Assembly (NCBI GenBank): GCA_958399925.1
Contig: CATXOC010000001.1
Span: 62,001-126,000 of the forward strand
Origin: an uncultured Candidatus Saccharibacteria bacterium
Lineage (GTDB): Bacteria; Patescibacteriota; Saccharimonadia; Saccharimonadales; Saccharimonadaceae
Length of the DNA stretch: 64,000 bases
Direction: 5' to 3'
The notes under the pieces are model-generated. The model saw only the letters and a program-made list of their open reading frames with translations. It was not told the DNA's origin and did no database searches. Shown piece after piece: positions 15,811-24,831 of the stretch. Positions within the stretch are counted from its first letter, which is position 1. Every line of letters starts with the position of its first letter. The translations under genes were made by a program, and so were the position numbers.

Positions 15811-16518
15811 TCAACCCCTAATATACTGCCTATCATTCAGCTTTTTGAGAATTTGCTTAATCAGCAAGTACACTAAACGAGCAAGCAGTATCACTAGACC
15901 AACGGCCGATATAACCAAACAAACACCCGCCAGATCAAAGCTCAAGCGAGCCGGCACAAATTCGACATAGAACAAGTCTGGATCGGGCAAGTCTTTCTGA
16001 TCTGGGTAAATCGAATTAACACTACTAAGACCCACTTTCTCTGCCACACAATTAGCCCAAGCTCGATAGCCACTGCGCCTTAGCGACGGTTTACATTCTT
16101 CGGTTGCCGACTGATAGCGGCTACCATCCACTTCAACTGGCTTATTTGCGTCCATCACCGCCTGTGCCTTCTCGTCATATAGTGTCTGCAGAGCAATTCG
16201 ACCCGTAGTCGTATTCATGTGATGTGCAACGTAATTCTGCAAATGTTTAGCTGCACGTCGTACAGCCGCCACGTCGCCCGATTTATCTGCCTGAACCAAC
16301 TTGTTGCGATAATCTACCATATTTAGATTATTTTGTCGCAGAAGTACGGCCGTCAAAGGCAGTAATACTATCAGAAACATCACTAGCACTGTAGTCGGCG
16401 TCAAAAATACACCAGTAGCCGCCTTAATACGCAAATTCATACGCTTGTAATTGTCAGGCTTTACAGTATGCGGCTTGCTAGTAGCTGGAGATTTAATAGT
16501 TTCTAATTTTAGCTTCAT
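15811..16518 (-). CDS. Two-pass membrane protein with extracytoplasmic domain, unknown function
   Basis: 235 residues. A basic N-terminal cytoplasmic tail (~38 residues) is followed by one helix (about 40-61), an extracytoplasmic domain of ~125 residues with two cysteines (EECKPSL, ANCVAEK), and a second helix near the C-terminus (LAGVCLVISAVGLVILLARL) with a basic end. Seen topology only; family not recognised. TATAAT at 16527-16532 lies eight bases before the ATG. Confidence 0.65.
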   Translation of the reverse strand: MKLKLETIKSPATSKPHTVKPDNYKRMNLRIKAATGVFLTPTTVLVMFLIVLLPLTAVLLRQNNLNMVDYRNKLVQADKSGDVAAVRRAAKHLQNYVAHHMNTTTGRIALQTLYDEKAQAVMDANKPVEVDGSRYQSATEECKPSLRRSGYRAWANCVAEKVGLSSVNSIYPDQKDLPDPDLFYVEFVPARLSFDLAGVCLVISAVGLVILLARLVYLLIKQILKKLNDRQYIRG

Positions 16519-16564
16519 TCATCTAGATTATAGCATAAGTAGAATAATAGCTATGGTAGCCTAC

Positions 16565-17239
16565 CTATTTTGTGGTAGCGCGCAAATAATTAATCGGCTT
16601 GCCCTCTGCCACGTATCGAGCCTCATAGGTGGTCATAATTTTTGCGTCGCTATTAACTGCTTCGTCATTATGTAAGTCATGCGTCACATGCTCAACTTGC
16701 CACTGCTTCTCGTCGAATTGCTGTACCGACCAATCAAATAACTGCGTATTGTCTGTCTTGAATTCTAATACTCCGCCTGCCTTCAACAAACGATGATACT
16801 GCGCTAAGTACGCCATATTAGTTAGACGATGCTTGATATTAGACTCCTGCGGCCATGGGTCTGGAAAAGTTATCCACAAGTTTTCCACACTACCGGTTGG
16901 CAATATCGTGTTTAAATTACGCGCCTCTGACCACAAATAACTAATATTGTTTAACTTCTGCTCACTAGCCCATTTCGCACCTTTATATAGGCGATCTGAC
17001 TTACGATCGATCGCTAAATACGTCCGCTTGGGATTTGCCAATGCAAGCTCCGACAAGAATAGCGCCGTGCCCGCCCCAATCTCTACCGTTAGACTGCGCG
17101 CCTGTTTTAAAATGCCTATCTTAGCATCTTGCCACTCTGCTTCATCATAACAATTAGGGAACGTTCGAAAAGCGGCGAATTTATATAGCTTACGTTTCCG
17201 CGTGATAATATAGTCGTCGGGATTAATCTGTTGATTCAT
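16565..17239 (-). CDS. trmB: tRNA (guanine-N7-)-methyltransferase
   Basis: 224 residues. TrmB transfers a methyl group from S-adenosylmethionine to G46 of the tRNA variable loop. Visible are the SAM-binding motif I VEIGAGTALFL, the acidic strand-2 AIDRKSDRL, the TrmB hallmark WITFPDPWPQ, and GGVLEFKTDN plus the C-terminal TTYEARYVAEGKPI block. It has a possible TAGAAT box eight bases before the ATG. It is divergent from mscS across 49 bases. Confidence 0.95.
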   Translation of the reverse strand: MNQQINPDDYIITRKRKLYKFAAFRTFPNCYDEAEWQDAKIGILKQARSLTVEIGAGTALFLSELALANPKRTYLAIDRKSDRLYKGAKWASEQKLNNISYLWSEARNLNTILPTGSVENLWITFPDPWPQESNIKHRLTNMAYLAQYHRLLKAGGVLEFKTDNTQLFDWSVQQFDEKQWQVEHVTHDLHNDEAVNSDAKIMTTYEARYVAEGKPINYLRATTK

Positions 17240-17276
17240 TGCTAGCTATTCTAGCATAAAAACGCGCCTACTCTGC

Positions 17277-17282
17277 TACAAT
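17277..17282 (+). promoter_or_regulatory. -10 box of mscS (leaderless type)
   Basis: Extended -10 TGCTACAAT: TACAAT at 17277-17282, six bases to the ATG at 17289. Confidence 0.6.
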
Positions 17283-17288
17283 ATAATT

Positions 17289-18155
17289 ATGAATTTTGAA
17301 CATTTTCTAGTAAAACTCGCCAAATGGTTTACCAACATACCATTCTTCACTATTCTATTTATCATCTTAGCGTCATACTTATTGTACAAGCTAAGCGACC
17401 CGATTATTGAGCTACTAACACGTACTCTAGCGCCAAAGGTCAAGAATCAAACCCGCGTCCAAAAGCTCGAACGTCAAAAGCGCCTAAAGACCTTGTCTGA
17501 TCTATTCACAGTTATCGTTCGCGTGATGATCGTGATTACAGCTGCTTATAGCATACTAATTCGTGTCGGTATCAATTTGACACCACTACTAGCTGGCTCC
17601 GCCGTTGTAGCCGCTACCATTGGTTTTGGCGCGCAGAATATCGTCAAAGACTGTCTAGCTGGCTTCTTTATCATTCTAGAGAACCAATATCGCGTTGATG
17701 ACTATGTCAGTATTTCAGGAGTCGGCATTGACGCAAACGAGAGCGAAGGTACTATTACCGCTATTTCACTACGCAAGACAACACTACGTGATCGTGCTGG
17801 CAACGTACACTTTATTCCTAATGGCAACATCTATGCTGTAACTAACCGTACTATGGGATATTCACAGTTCCGCTATACATTCGCCGTTAGTTCCGATACT
17901 GATGTTGATGCCGTAGTCGACATTGTCAACAAAGTAGGTCAAGAGCTCGCCAAGGACCCAAGGTGGGCAAAGGATATCGTTGATGCGCCGCACTATACCG
18001 AGTTTGGCACCATCGGTAAATCAGCTATGAATGTCAAAACCAGTGGCACCACACTACCGGGCAAGCAGTGGAGGGTAAACGCCGAGTTCAAGAAGCGCCT
18101 AATTGTTGAGCTACAGAAATCTGACATTGAAGTTGCCGATGTAGTAGACCAATAG
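17289..18155 (+). CDS. mscS: Small-conductance mechanosensitive channel (MscS family)
   Basis: 288 residues, close to E. coli MscS. Membrane helices lie near 17-35 and 75-95. The pore-lining third helix is AGSAVVAATIGFGAQNIVKD, with the Ala/Gly packing pattern and the GAQN kink of MscS. The cytoplasmic beta-domain follows (QYRVDDYVSISG, EGTITAISLRKTTLRDRAGN, FIPNG) and then the C-terminal alpha/beta cage. It relieves turgor on hypo-osmotic shock. It ends before a clear bidirectional terminator. Confidence 0.94.
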   Translation: MNFEHFLVKLAKWFTNIPFFTILFIILASYLLYKLSDPIIELLTRTLAPKVKNQTRVQKLERQKRLKTLSDLFTVIVRVMIVITAAYSILIRVGINLTPLLAGSAVVAATIGFGAQNIVKDCLAGFFIILENQYRVDDYVSISGVGIDANESEGTITAISLRKTTLRDRAGNVHFIPNGNIYAVTNRTMGYSQFRYTFAVSSDTDVDAVVDIVNKVGQELAKDPRWAKDIVDAPHYTEFGTIGKSAMNVKTSGTTLPGKQWRVNAEFKKRLIVELQKSDIEVADVVDQ

Positions 18156-18182
18156 TAATTCATGGCAATCAATAACCCTATC

Positions 18183-18225
18183 AAATAGCCCAGAGTGCCA
18201 AGCTAATCTGGGCTATTTATTTTAA
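18183..18225. terminator. Bidirectional terminator after mscS
   Basis: 12-bp stem AAATAGCCCAGA (18183-18194) / TCTGGGCTATTT (18207-18218), followed by ATTTT on the plus strand. Confidence 0.92.
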
Positions 18226-18339
18226 CTGCTGCCAATGTCGAGCTAGTAATGCTAGCAGCGTATTGTAAACCTGTGCATATTTATCATTATTACCTGACCT
18301 ATTGTCTATTGTCTCAAGCAACAATCTAGCAGAGGGCAT
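18217..18339 (-). CDS. Possible 40-residue small protein
   Basis: Small reading frame on the minus strand, ATG 18337-18339 to TAA 18217-18219. The predicted peptide begins MPSARLLLETIDNRSGNNDK and ends in an amphipathic helix-like LLALLARHWQQLK. Support is contextual: TAAACT at 18347-18352 lies seven bases before the ATG, the same leaderless arrangement and box seen before tsaE and ruvA, and the frame ends exactly at the shared terminator. It fills an otherwise empty 250-base gap. There is no recognisable family, and a frame of this size could occur by chance. Confidence 0.4.
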   Translation of the reverse strand: MPSARLLLETIDNRSGNNDKYAQVYNTLLALLARHWQQLK

Positions 18340-18368
18340 GATTTACAGTTTACGAGATCTGTTACCGT

Positions 18369-18409
18369 ATAAATATAACTTCAGGCAACAGCCTGAGTTA
18401 TATTTATTG
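18369..18409. terminator. Terminator of the LCP gene
   Basis: Long AT-rich stem AAATATAACTTCAGG / CCTGAGTTATATTT with a CAACAG loop, directly downstream of the LCP stop codon at 18413 (minus strand). Confidence 0.75.
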
Positions 18410-18412
18410 GTT

Positions 18413-20080
18413 TTATAGTTCACTTTCGCCGCTACTACTGTTACTACTACCGCTGCCAAACACCACCACAAAGTCAGCTGTCGTCGTGTAGCCAGTCAAA
18501 TCACCCCGCTTTACCTTCACGCCATAGCGCTTCGCTAGCGCTTTAGCAGTACCAGATTTATCACTATTGCGCTGATATATTACAACTTCATCCGCAACTT
18601 CACTTGGCGCATTGGTGACTTTGCCAATAGTGTAATGCTCTTTCTTTAGCGCAGTAGCTTTTTCGTTAGCCAGACCCTGAACACCAGAACCGTTCAATAC
18701 ATCGACAGTTGCCTTTTCCTTCACCACTGGGTCAGAGCTTAAATTCTCTGCTATGTAATTCTGGATCTGACTATAGTCAAACGGACCCGCAACTGGCGCC
18801 TCGCCCTTATACGAACCACCCTCCGTATAACCAGCAATCAGATTTGGCCCACCATCAGCACGCCCCACAAAAGGCAGTTGCTTAATCTTATCAGCTTGCA
18901 CACCCTTAGTGATATCGATCAGAGTTTGCACATGCGATGACTCGAAACTAGTTACTAAGTTGTTACCCATACTGTCAATCAGCTTGTCAACCGCCGATAC
19001 ATTCAGCAATGTACCTGTTGACATAATCTTCTTCTGTAATGCCGCTAAAATCTTCTGCTGATTCTTCTCACGGTCATAGTTACCACCAGCCAAACCGTAG
19101 TCGCCCGCATTGTGGTTGCGTGCGCGTGCTAACGCTAATGCTCGTTCACCATTCAAATGGGCCACTTCACCGTTGCGGTAACGAACTTTGGTACTAGAGT
19201 CATAGATGCCACGTGGATCAGTACTCTCAATTTCCACATCAACACCACCAACCGCATCAACCATCTGTAATAGCGCTGTCCAGTCAGCATGTACATAATA
19301 TTGAATATTCAAGCCCAGAATCGAACCGACTTTGCTAGCCAACGCATCTGCACCCTTTTTATCATTGTCGTTTCGCGGATTATTTTGATAGTACACCTCG
19401 TTTAGCTTGCCTTTACGCGAAACGCCACTAGCCGTCGTGTACTTAACATATAAATCACGTGGCATAGACATCATATAAACGCTGTCGTCGTCCTGGTCAA
19501 TTGACAACACCATGATTGAGTCAGTTAACATAGCGCCATCCCACGCGTCAGCGTCCATCGAATAGCCCGAAGTACCAAAAATCAACACATTAGTACGACC
19601 ATTGGAATCTTCACTCAGGCGAGTTTTAGTAGTAACCATGCTGATCGGATTACCCTTAAACATCTTGCCACCAGCCTTATATAATTTATAGCCAAAGTAG
19701 CAAGCCACAGCCAATATAGCAATAATTAGCACGATCAGAATTCGCTTGATAATCTGCGTACGAGTCAGCCTCTTCTTGGCTAAAGCTCGCCGACGTGCCC
19801 GCTTAGGCGCCGCAGCTTCCTGCTGGTCATCTAGGCTGTCAATTGAGCTATCGATATCCTTTAATAAAGCTTCGTTAAAATCATTGTCACGATAGCTGCG
19901 TTTTGGTGCAGGTGTTGTTGCCTTGTCGTCAACTACAACATCCATGCGTGGTTGCTGAACCACATCATCTAACTTGCCGTGACGCTGTCGGTTGACAAAT
20001 GTCTGCCCTGCGTCGTTAATACTCGCATTATTGTTGGGCCTTAGAATAAACCCATCGATTGACTTACGTGTTCTCGCCAT
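18413..20080 (-). CDS. LytR-CpsA-Psr (LCP) family glycopolymer ligase
   Basis: 555 residues if started at the ATG at 20080; in-frame ATGs at 20086 and 20092 overlap or crowd the TAAAAT box and are less likely. A cytoplasmic disordered N-terminus (~110 residues) precedes one membrane helix (about 112-133). The LCP domain follows, with MLTDSIMVLSIDQDDDSVYM, SMPRDLYV, AVGGVDVEI, LNGERALALARAR and a late Arg-rich block. The C-terminal part (VDVLNGSGVQGLANEKATAL) is a LytR_C domain. LCP enzymes transfer lipid-linked glycopolymers onto peptidoglycan or protein. It is divergent from the initiating sugar transferase, which fits a role in attaching the glycan made here. Confidence 0.92.
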   Translation of the reverse strand: MARTRKSIDGFILRPNNNASINDAGQTFVNRQRHGKLDDVVQQPRMDVVVDDKATTPAPKRSYRDNDFNEALLKDIDSSIDSLDDQQEAAAPKRARRRALAKKRLTRTQIIKRILIVLIIAILAVACYFGYKLYKAGGKMFKGNPISMVTTKTRLSEDSNGRTNVLIFGTSGYSMDADAWDGAMLTDSIMVLSIDQDDDSVYMMSMPRDLYVKYTTASGVSRKGKLNEVYYQNNPRNDNDKKGADALASKVGSILGLNIQYYVHADWTALLQMVDAVGGVDVEIESTDPRGIYDSSTKVRYRNGEVAHLNGERALALARARNHNAGDYGLAGGNYDREKNQQKILAALQKKIMSTGTLLNVSAVDKLIDSMGNNLVTSFESSHVQTLIDITKGVQADKIKQLPFVGRADGGPNLIAGYTEGGSYKGEAPVAGPFDYSQIQNYIAENLSSDPVVKEKATVDVLNGSGVQGLANEKATALKKEHYTIGKVTNAPSEVADEVVIYQRNSDKSGTAKALAKRYGVKVKRGDLTGYTTTADFVVVFGSGSSNSSSGESEL

Positions 20081-20158
20081 TAGCATTAACATTTTAGCAA
20101 AGCCACGCCAATATCACAACCACGAAATTATGCGTCTTTATTGTATAATAGAGGAAAT

Positions 20159-21568
20159 ATGAAAGGTCGCATCACTTTACGCTTTATCATCTGCATGATT
20201 ATTGGCGATGTTCTAGCTATCCTAGCCGCCTACTCATTTGCATATATCATTCGCATGAAATTATCTAGTGATCCGGTAAAGGTTTTTGTCTCTGCAAAGG
20301 CCTTCTTTCAGTCACTACTGCTGCTACTACCATTCAATATTGCAATTTTCAGTATGCTCGGACTATATAGACATCAATCCTCTTTTGCCCAAATGATTGG
20401 ACGGCTACTGATGGGCGCTTTTGCTGCAATGCTATTCATGATCTCTGTCGATTACTTTCATGCTAGTACCATATTCCCTGCTAAGAAAGTACCGCTCTAC
20501 GGACTACTAATATCAATCCTATTACTAGCACTAGAGCGCAGCGTACTATATCTGATACGCTATCTGCGCCACCGATTTTCTAAAGTTCTGCCACGTGTAA
20601 TAGTTATCGGCGACAATGCTATTGCGCATACCTTAGTGAATGACATCAAAGAGCCTGGCAGCGGCTATGCCCTACAAGGTGTTGTTGGCGATCGCCGTTT
20701 AAAGTGGGTTACACACAAAACTCTGAGCGATGCCGTCGACAACTTGCCGCCCGATATGATTATTCAAGTAACCACGAAGAGCGAACCCAAGGTTAACCCA
20801 GATTACCTCGATTACGCACAACGGCACTATGCCGAATTCAAGTTCGTACCAAGCGACATCAACGATATATCAGACCGCCTAGAGATGGAATTATTCATGG
20901 ACGATGTGCCCGTAATGGCAGTTAAACCAACACGTCTAGTCGGCTGGGGACGCATCTGGAAACGCTTGTTTGATATAGTCTGTAGTCTACTAGGACTAAT
21001 CGTGCTGTCGCCGGTGTTTCTAGCTGTTTATATTGCCGAAAAGATCGTAGACCCCAAAGGTAGCGCCCTGTTTCATCAAACTCGCTTAACCCGCGGCGAT
21101 CATCGCTTCCAACTATATAAATTCCGCACTCAATATTCTAAATACGACGGCACCACACCCGAACAGGCTTTTGCCATGATGAACAAACCACAGCTGGCAA
21201 AGAAGTATCGTCGTAATGGCGACTTTCTGGAAAACGACCCCCGAGTAACCAAAATTGGGCACGTGCTACGCAAATATTCTCTTGACGAGCTGCCACAGCT
21301 ATTCAACGTTCTACGTGGCGACATTTCCTTAGTTGGACCACGTGCTCTGATACCAGAGGAGCTCGACTGCTACGAACAAAAGCACAAAATCCTCAACGTC
21401 AAATCAGGCATTACTGGTCTAGCGCAGATTTCCGGTCGGCGTGATTTACCTTGGGATCAACGACGCAAACTAGATGTTTATTATGTCCAGCATTGGTCGT
21501 TTGGACTAGATATCAAGATTCTATTTCAGACGTTTTTGCAAGTGATTGCTGGTAAGGGTGCCAAGTAA
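20159..21568 (+). CDS. Undecaprenyl-phosphate sugar-1-phosphate transferase (initiating enzyme)
   Basis: 469 residues from the ATG at 20159, chosen because TATAAT (20144-20149) and GAGG precede it, while an upstream TTG would overlap the -10. Four N-terminal membrane helices come first, then a Rossmann-like region (PRVIVIGDNAIAHTLVNDI). A fifth helix and the bacterial sugar-transferase domain follow: FHQTRLTRGDHRFQLYKFRT, NDPRVTKIGHVLRKYSLDEL, PQLFNVLRGDISLVGPRAL, then SGITGLAQISGR. It loads the first sugar phosphate on undecaprenyl phosphate at the inner membrane face. Its 3' end overlaps the convergent ligase gene by 48 bases. Confidence 0.93.
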   Translation: MKGRITLRFIICMIIGDVLAILAAYSFAYIIRMKLSSDPVKVFVSAKAFFQSLLLLLPFNIAIFSMLGLYRHQSSFAQMIGRLLMGAFAAMLFMISVDYFHASTIFPAKKVPLYGLLISILLLALERSVLYLIRYLRHRFSKVLPRVIVIGDNAIAHTLVNDIKEPGSGYALQGVVGDRRLKWVTHKTLSDAVDNLPPDMIIQVTTKSEPKVNPDYLDYAQRHYAEFKFVPSDINDISDRLEMELFMDDVPVMAVKPTRLVGWGRIWKRLFDIVCSLLGLIVLSPVFLAVYIAEKIVDPKGSALFHQTRLTRGDHRFQLYKFRTQYSKYDGTTPEQAFAMMNKPQLAKKYRRNGDFLENDPRVTKIGHVLRKYSLDELPQLFNVLRGDISLVGPRALIPEELDCYEQKHKILNVKSGITGLAQISGRRDLPWDQRRKLDVYYVQHWSFGLDIKILFQTFLQVIAGKGAK

Positions 21569-22957
21569 CACCGCCACTGCTACATATACATGCAGCGCAT
21601 TTGGCAATCCACTAAAGAAGCAGTACTGCACCAGGTACGCAATCAATATAGCCAACGCCCATACATTATGACTACGCCACAGTACGTACACTATTATGCC
21701 AATCAGTAGAAGCAATAACCCCAAACCAATCACCCCTCGCTCCATCAGCACTTCTACAAATTCATTCTGTACAATCTCTTTTGACCAATCACTGTGCTCG
21801 TATCGTGCCATAGCTACGCCAGCACCACCTACGCCAACGCCAATCAGCATATTTCGTGGATTTGAACGCCACACCGATAGCGCAACCTTACTAAAATTAG
21901 TTCGCACATCAGTAGATTCTGCAACATAGCCATCATAGCGTGGCTTCGCCTCGTTTGAAGCTTTAGCCGTAGCCTGTTCGGGCACATCAGTATTGACACC
22001 AACATCAACATCACTATTGGATTTAGACGGCTTATCTAAATTAATCACACCCAAGCTTAGCTGACTCACCACTTTAGCAATTGCCCCACCAAAGCTTTCT
22101 GTTAGGTGCGGATTCAAAGCAGCCGCAAAGCCTTGCATTACTAATGCTATTACAAAAACCGCCACTGTTAATCCAATACCAGACAGCAGCCTTCGCCACT
22201 GCTTATAGTAAATAATCGCCAAGACTATCGCACCAATAGCAAATGCATAAATTGCACCACGCGACATCGTTAGAAATAGTCCGCTTAACACAACCATAAA
22301 CATCAAAACATTTTGCCGTGACCAACGTTTAATTATTAATCGTCTAGTCAGAATTAGTGTTGGTAGTAGCAACATATTTCCCAAAAATTGCGGTTCAATC
22401 GCAAACACATTTGGTCGCACAAAGCCGAATTGCACCGCCGAACAACCGAGGCATAATAACAACGGCTCGCGGCGACTGAGCCAAATTCCACCCACAAACT
22501 GCACTAATTCAAATGCGCAAATTATCATAGTAGCCAGTAACAGCAGTTTCGTTAAAGCAGGGGCAAGCTTCTGCACTCGTTTTCGGTCAGCAAGTACCGC
22601 CAATAGAACTAGCCATAGAACGCCTGCTATACCAACCGACAGCACGCCTCGCAATGGGTTATCTGACCAAATGATGGTAGTGGCACTCCACAATATGAAC
22701 ACTCCAGACAATAAAGCTATCGGACTTCTTGCTAACACGTCTCGCGAGCGCCAAATTAGTGACAAACCAGCCAATGCAAGTACCACGCAATAAATAAGCG
22801 CCAATGACAATTCAAAGTTCATAGTCGAGTTGCCACCCAGTCGAATCACTGGCCAGTACGCAAACCACAACAAGATCGGCGCCAATAGTAGCACACGCTC
22901 AAATATCCTTAATGACTTAACCTCGACACCTAGCAGGCGCATCAGTTTATTTTTCAT
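21521..22957 (-). CDS. O-antigen ligase/polymerase-like membrane protein (Wzy_C-type)
   Basis: 478 residues from the ATG at 22957, which is preceded by GGAGTTCC. About 11-12 membrane helices surround a large loop (~residues 300-365, rich in Ser, Lys and Asp). The short motifs LFLTMSRGAIYAF and a periplasmic-loop/WKEIVQNEFVEVLMERGVIG-like block (here DWSKEIVQNEFVEVLMERGV) match O-antigen ligase and polymerase proteins. It would polymerise or transfer lipid-linked glycan outside the membrane. It overlaps the upstream glycosyltransferase by 11 bases (translational coupling) and the convergent sugar transferase by 48 bases. Confidence 0.88.
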   Translation of the reverse strand: MKNKLMRLLGVEVKSLRIFERVLLLAPILLWFAYWPVIRLGGNSTMNFELSLALIYCVVLALAGLSLIWRSRDVLARSPIALLSGVFILWSATTIIWSDNPLRGVLSVGIAGVLWLVLLAVLADRKRVQKLAPALTKLLLLATMIICAFELVQFVGGIWLSRREPLLLCLGCSAVQFGFVRPNVFAIEPQFLGNMLLLPTLILTRRLIIKRWSRQNVLMFMVVLSGLFLTMSRGAIYAFAIGAIVLAIIYYKQWRRLLSGIGLTVAVFVIALVMQGFAAALNPHLTESFGGAIAKVVSQLSLGVINLDKPSKSNSDVDVGVNTDVPEQATAKASNEAKPRYDGYVAESTDVRTNFSKVALSVWRSNPRNMLIGVGVGGAGVAMARYEHSDWSKEIVQNEFVEVLMERGVIGLGLLLLLIGIIVYVLWRSHNVWALAILIAYLVQYCFFSGLPNALHVYVAVAVLLGTLTSNHLQKRLK

Positions 22958-24077
22958 GGAACTCCAGCTCAGCATTAATTACAGCTTTAAATTGTCGCTT
23001 GAATTGCTCAGTGTCAAACTTTTCCACCGATTTTTCCACAGCCTTTCCACTGAATTTGATCTGTTCAAATCGATTTAATCCGTTTGTTAGAGATTTAACG
23101 GTCTGTTTACTAAAAAATGCGCCGTTTACTCTATCTTCGATAATGTCTAGTGAGCCACCTTGCTTTAGTGCTAATACCGGACAACCGCAAGCCAGCGCCT
23201 CCACTGGTGAAATGCCGAATGGTTCAATACTACAGAAGATAAAGCCCCTAGCTGCCAACAAATACTGTTTTATTTCCGCTGGACCGTTATAACGTGGCAA
23301 GAATTTAATGTTTTCGTGCCCAGCAGCCCGTGTTAGTAGCTCCATGTGTTCCGCTCCATCGCCAATAACTAACAAATTGCGATTAGTCTTGATACAGGCG
23401 TCAACCGCCAGATCAACACGCTTCCAATTCACTTGTCGACCGGTCACCACATAAAACTCCGCCTTCCCAAACGGATTAACAGGTTTAACCTTAGTGTGGC
23501 GCAAACCACTAACATCAACAGGTGGATATACTACTTGCGAGTCGCGTTTATAATATTTCTTAATCTCGTCGGCTACATAACTAGAATTAGCGATCAACAA
23601 ATCTGATCGCTTCGCCTCTGCTAAATCGACTTTGCGCATCGGCTTAATTAACGCTTTTAGCCCCCAGCGCGCTAAAAAATTTAGCTTACCAAAGCCAGGA
23701 TTCTTAATGTACGCATCGTACTGCCCCCAATAGTATTGTGTCGGTGGCCCCTGCAAATACGCCACATGCACCGAATTCGGCGAAGTCTTAACACCCTTAG
23801 CTTCCGCATTAGCAACCGAAATCACTAAATCATACTCAGACAAATCCAGATGCTTAAAATAGAGCGCTCTTAATGGCGCCATAAATTTACGTAAGCCCCG
23901 CGGAAATACGTTCAACCAGCCCGTTCGAACATTGACATCTATAAACCAATTAATTCGGCGCGGTCGGTACTGCGATGTGTAAATTGGTGCATCGGGATAC
24001 AGCTGGTGCACCGCGAGTAGCACGCGTTCCGCACCTCCTACTTCAGTCAGCCAATCTACCACAATTGCCACTCTCAT
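22947..24077 (-). CDS. Glycosyltransferase family 4
   Basis: 376 residues with a two-Rossmann GT-B architecture. The N-terminus MRVAIVVDWLTEVGGAERVL carries the acceptor-side GGAE loop. The C-terminal half has YVVTGRQVNWKRVDLAVDA, LLVIGDGAEHMEL and the diagnostic EX7E motif EPFGISPVEALACGCPVLAL, which binds the sugar nucleotide. It resembles WbaZ-type mannosyltransferases, but donor and acceptor cannot be read from sequence. TAAAAT at 24085-24090 lies seven bases before the ATG (leaderless type). It is transcribed with the overlapping polymerase/ligase gene. Confidence 0.93.
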   Translation of the reverse strand: MRVAIVVDWLTEVGGAERVLLAVHQLYPDAPIYTSQYRPRRINWFIDVNVRTGWLNVFPRGLRKFMAPLRALYFKHLDLSEYDLVISVANAEAKGVKTSPNSVHVAYLQGPPTQYYWGQYDAYIKNPGFGKLNFLARWGLKALIKPMRKVDLAEAKRSDLLIANSSYVADEIKKYYKRDSQVVYPPVDVSGLRHTKVKPVNPFGKAEFYVVTGRQVNWKRVDLAVDACIKTNRNLLVIGDGAEHMELLTRAAGHENIKFLPRYNGPAEIKQYLLAARGFIFCSIEPFGISPVEALACGCPVLALKQGGSLDIIEDRVNGAFFSKQTVKSLTNGLNRFEQIKFSGKAVEKSVEKFDTEQFKRQFKAVINAELEFHEK

Positions 24078-24154
24078 TAACTATATTTTACCATAACTAT
24101 TGCACCCAAATCTGAAAACAGATATACTTGAAGTATAATTATTAGGAGCTAGAT

Positions 24155-24787
24155 ATGAAAATCCAAGACAAGAAAAATAAAAAAGTACTTATTGGCGTGA
24201 TTGTTTTTATCGTTATGATCGCGCTTGGTTTAACCGCCACCGTCCTATACCTCAACAGTAACAGCAATAAGAATACCGAGGTAACAAAGGACAAAACAAG
24301 CGACAAAGAGAAGTCAGATAAAGAAAAATCCGATGACAATTCGGCAGATGACAAGTCCGACAGTACAAAACCTAACGACAGTTCTAATAACGGTAGAACA
24401 GATAATTCTAACAGTACTAGCAATGACAACGCAGGCGGTAAAACACCGGCTCAGTACGAAGGCGCAAACCCCAACAATAGCTCTAATCTGACCGGTATTA
24501 TTAACTACAAGTCTGTCGTCAACAACACCTTGCAGATTCGTACTACCATTAACCAATATCTCGATGAGGGCTCTTGCACGCTAACTCTAAATGGGCCCAA
24601 TGGACAGACCTATACAAATAGTGTAAACATTATTGCCAACCCATCGTCATCAACCTGCTACGGTTTCGATATTCCCCTAGACCTCATCCAAGCCGACCAA
24701 GATAAGCGCCGCGGTGAATGGACAATCAATATTCACATGACCAGTGGAACTCGCGCTGGTGATCTACAGGATAAAATAGCACTATAA
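24155..24787 (+). CDS. Membrane-anchored protein with Ser/Asp/Lys-rich stalk and beta domain
   Basis: 210 residues. One N-terminal helix (about 10-33) is followed by a highly charged low-complexity stalk (Lys/Asp/Ser/Asn, about 36-105) and a C-terminal domain of ~105 residues with two Cys (GSCTLTLNGPNGQTY and SSTCYGFDIPL), which looks like an Ig-like beta sandwich. Ribosome site AGGAG is present. Family unknown. It is next to the LGFP hydrolase gene and has the same N-terminal style (MKIQ...), so a joint role in the envelope is plausible. Confidence 0.65.
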   Translation: MKIQDKKNKKVLIGVIVFIVMIALGLTATVLYLNSNSNKNTEVTKDKTSDKEKSDKEKSDDNSADDKSDSTKPNDSSNNGRTDNSNSTSNDNAGGKTPAQYEGANPNNSSNLTGIINYKSVVNNTLQIRTTINQYLDEGSCTLTLNGPNGQTYTNSVNIIANPSSSTCYGFDIPLDLIQADQDKRRGEWTINIHMTSGTRAGDLQDKIAL

Positions 24788-24831
24788 TTTGTGCTATAAT
24801 ACATAGCATAAGCTGTATCTAAGGAGATAGA

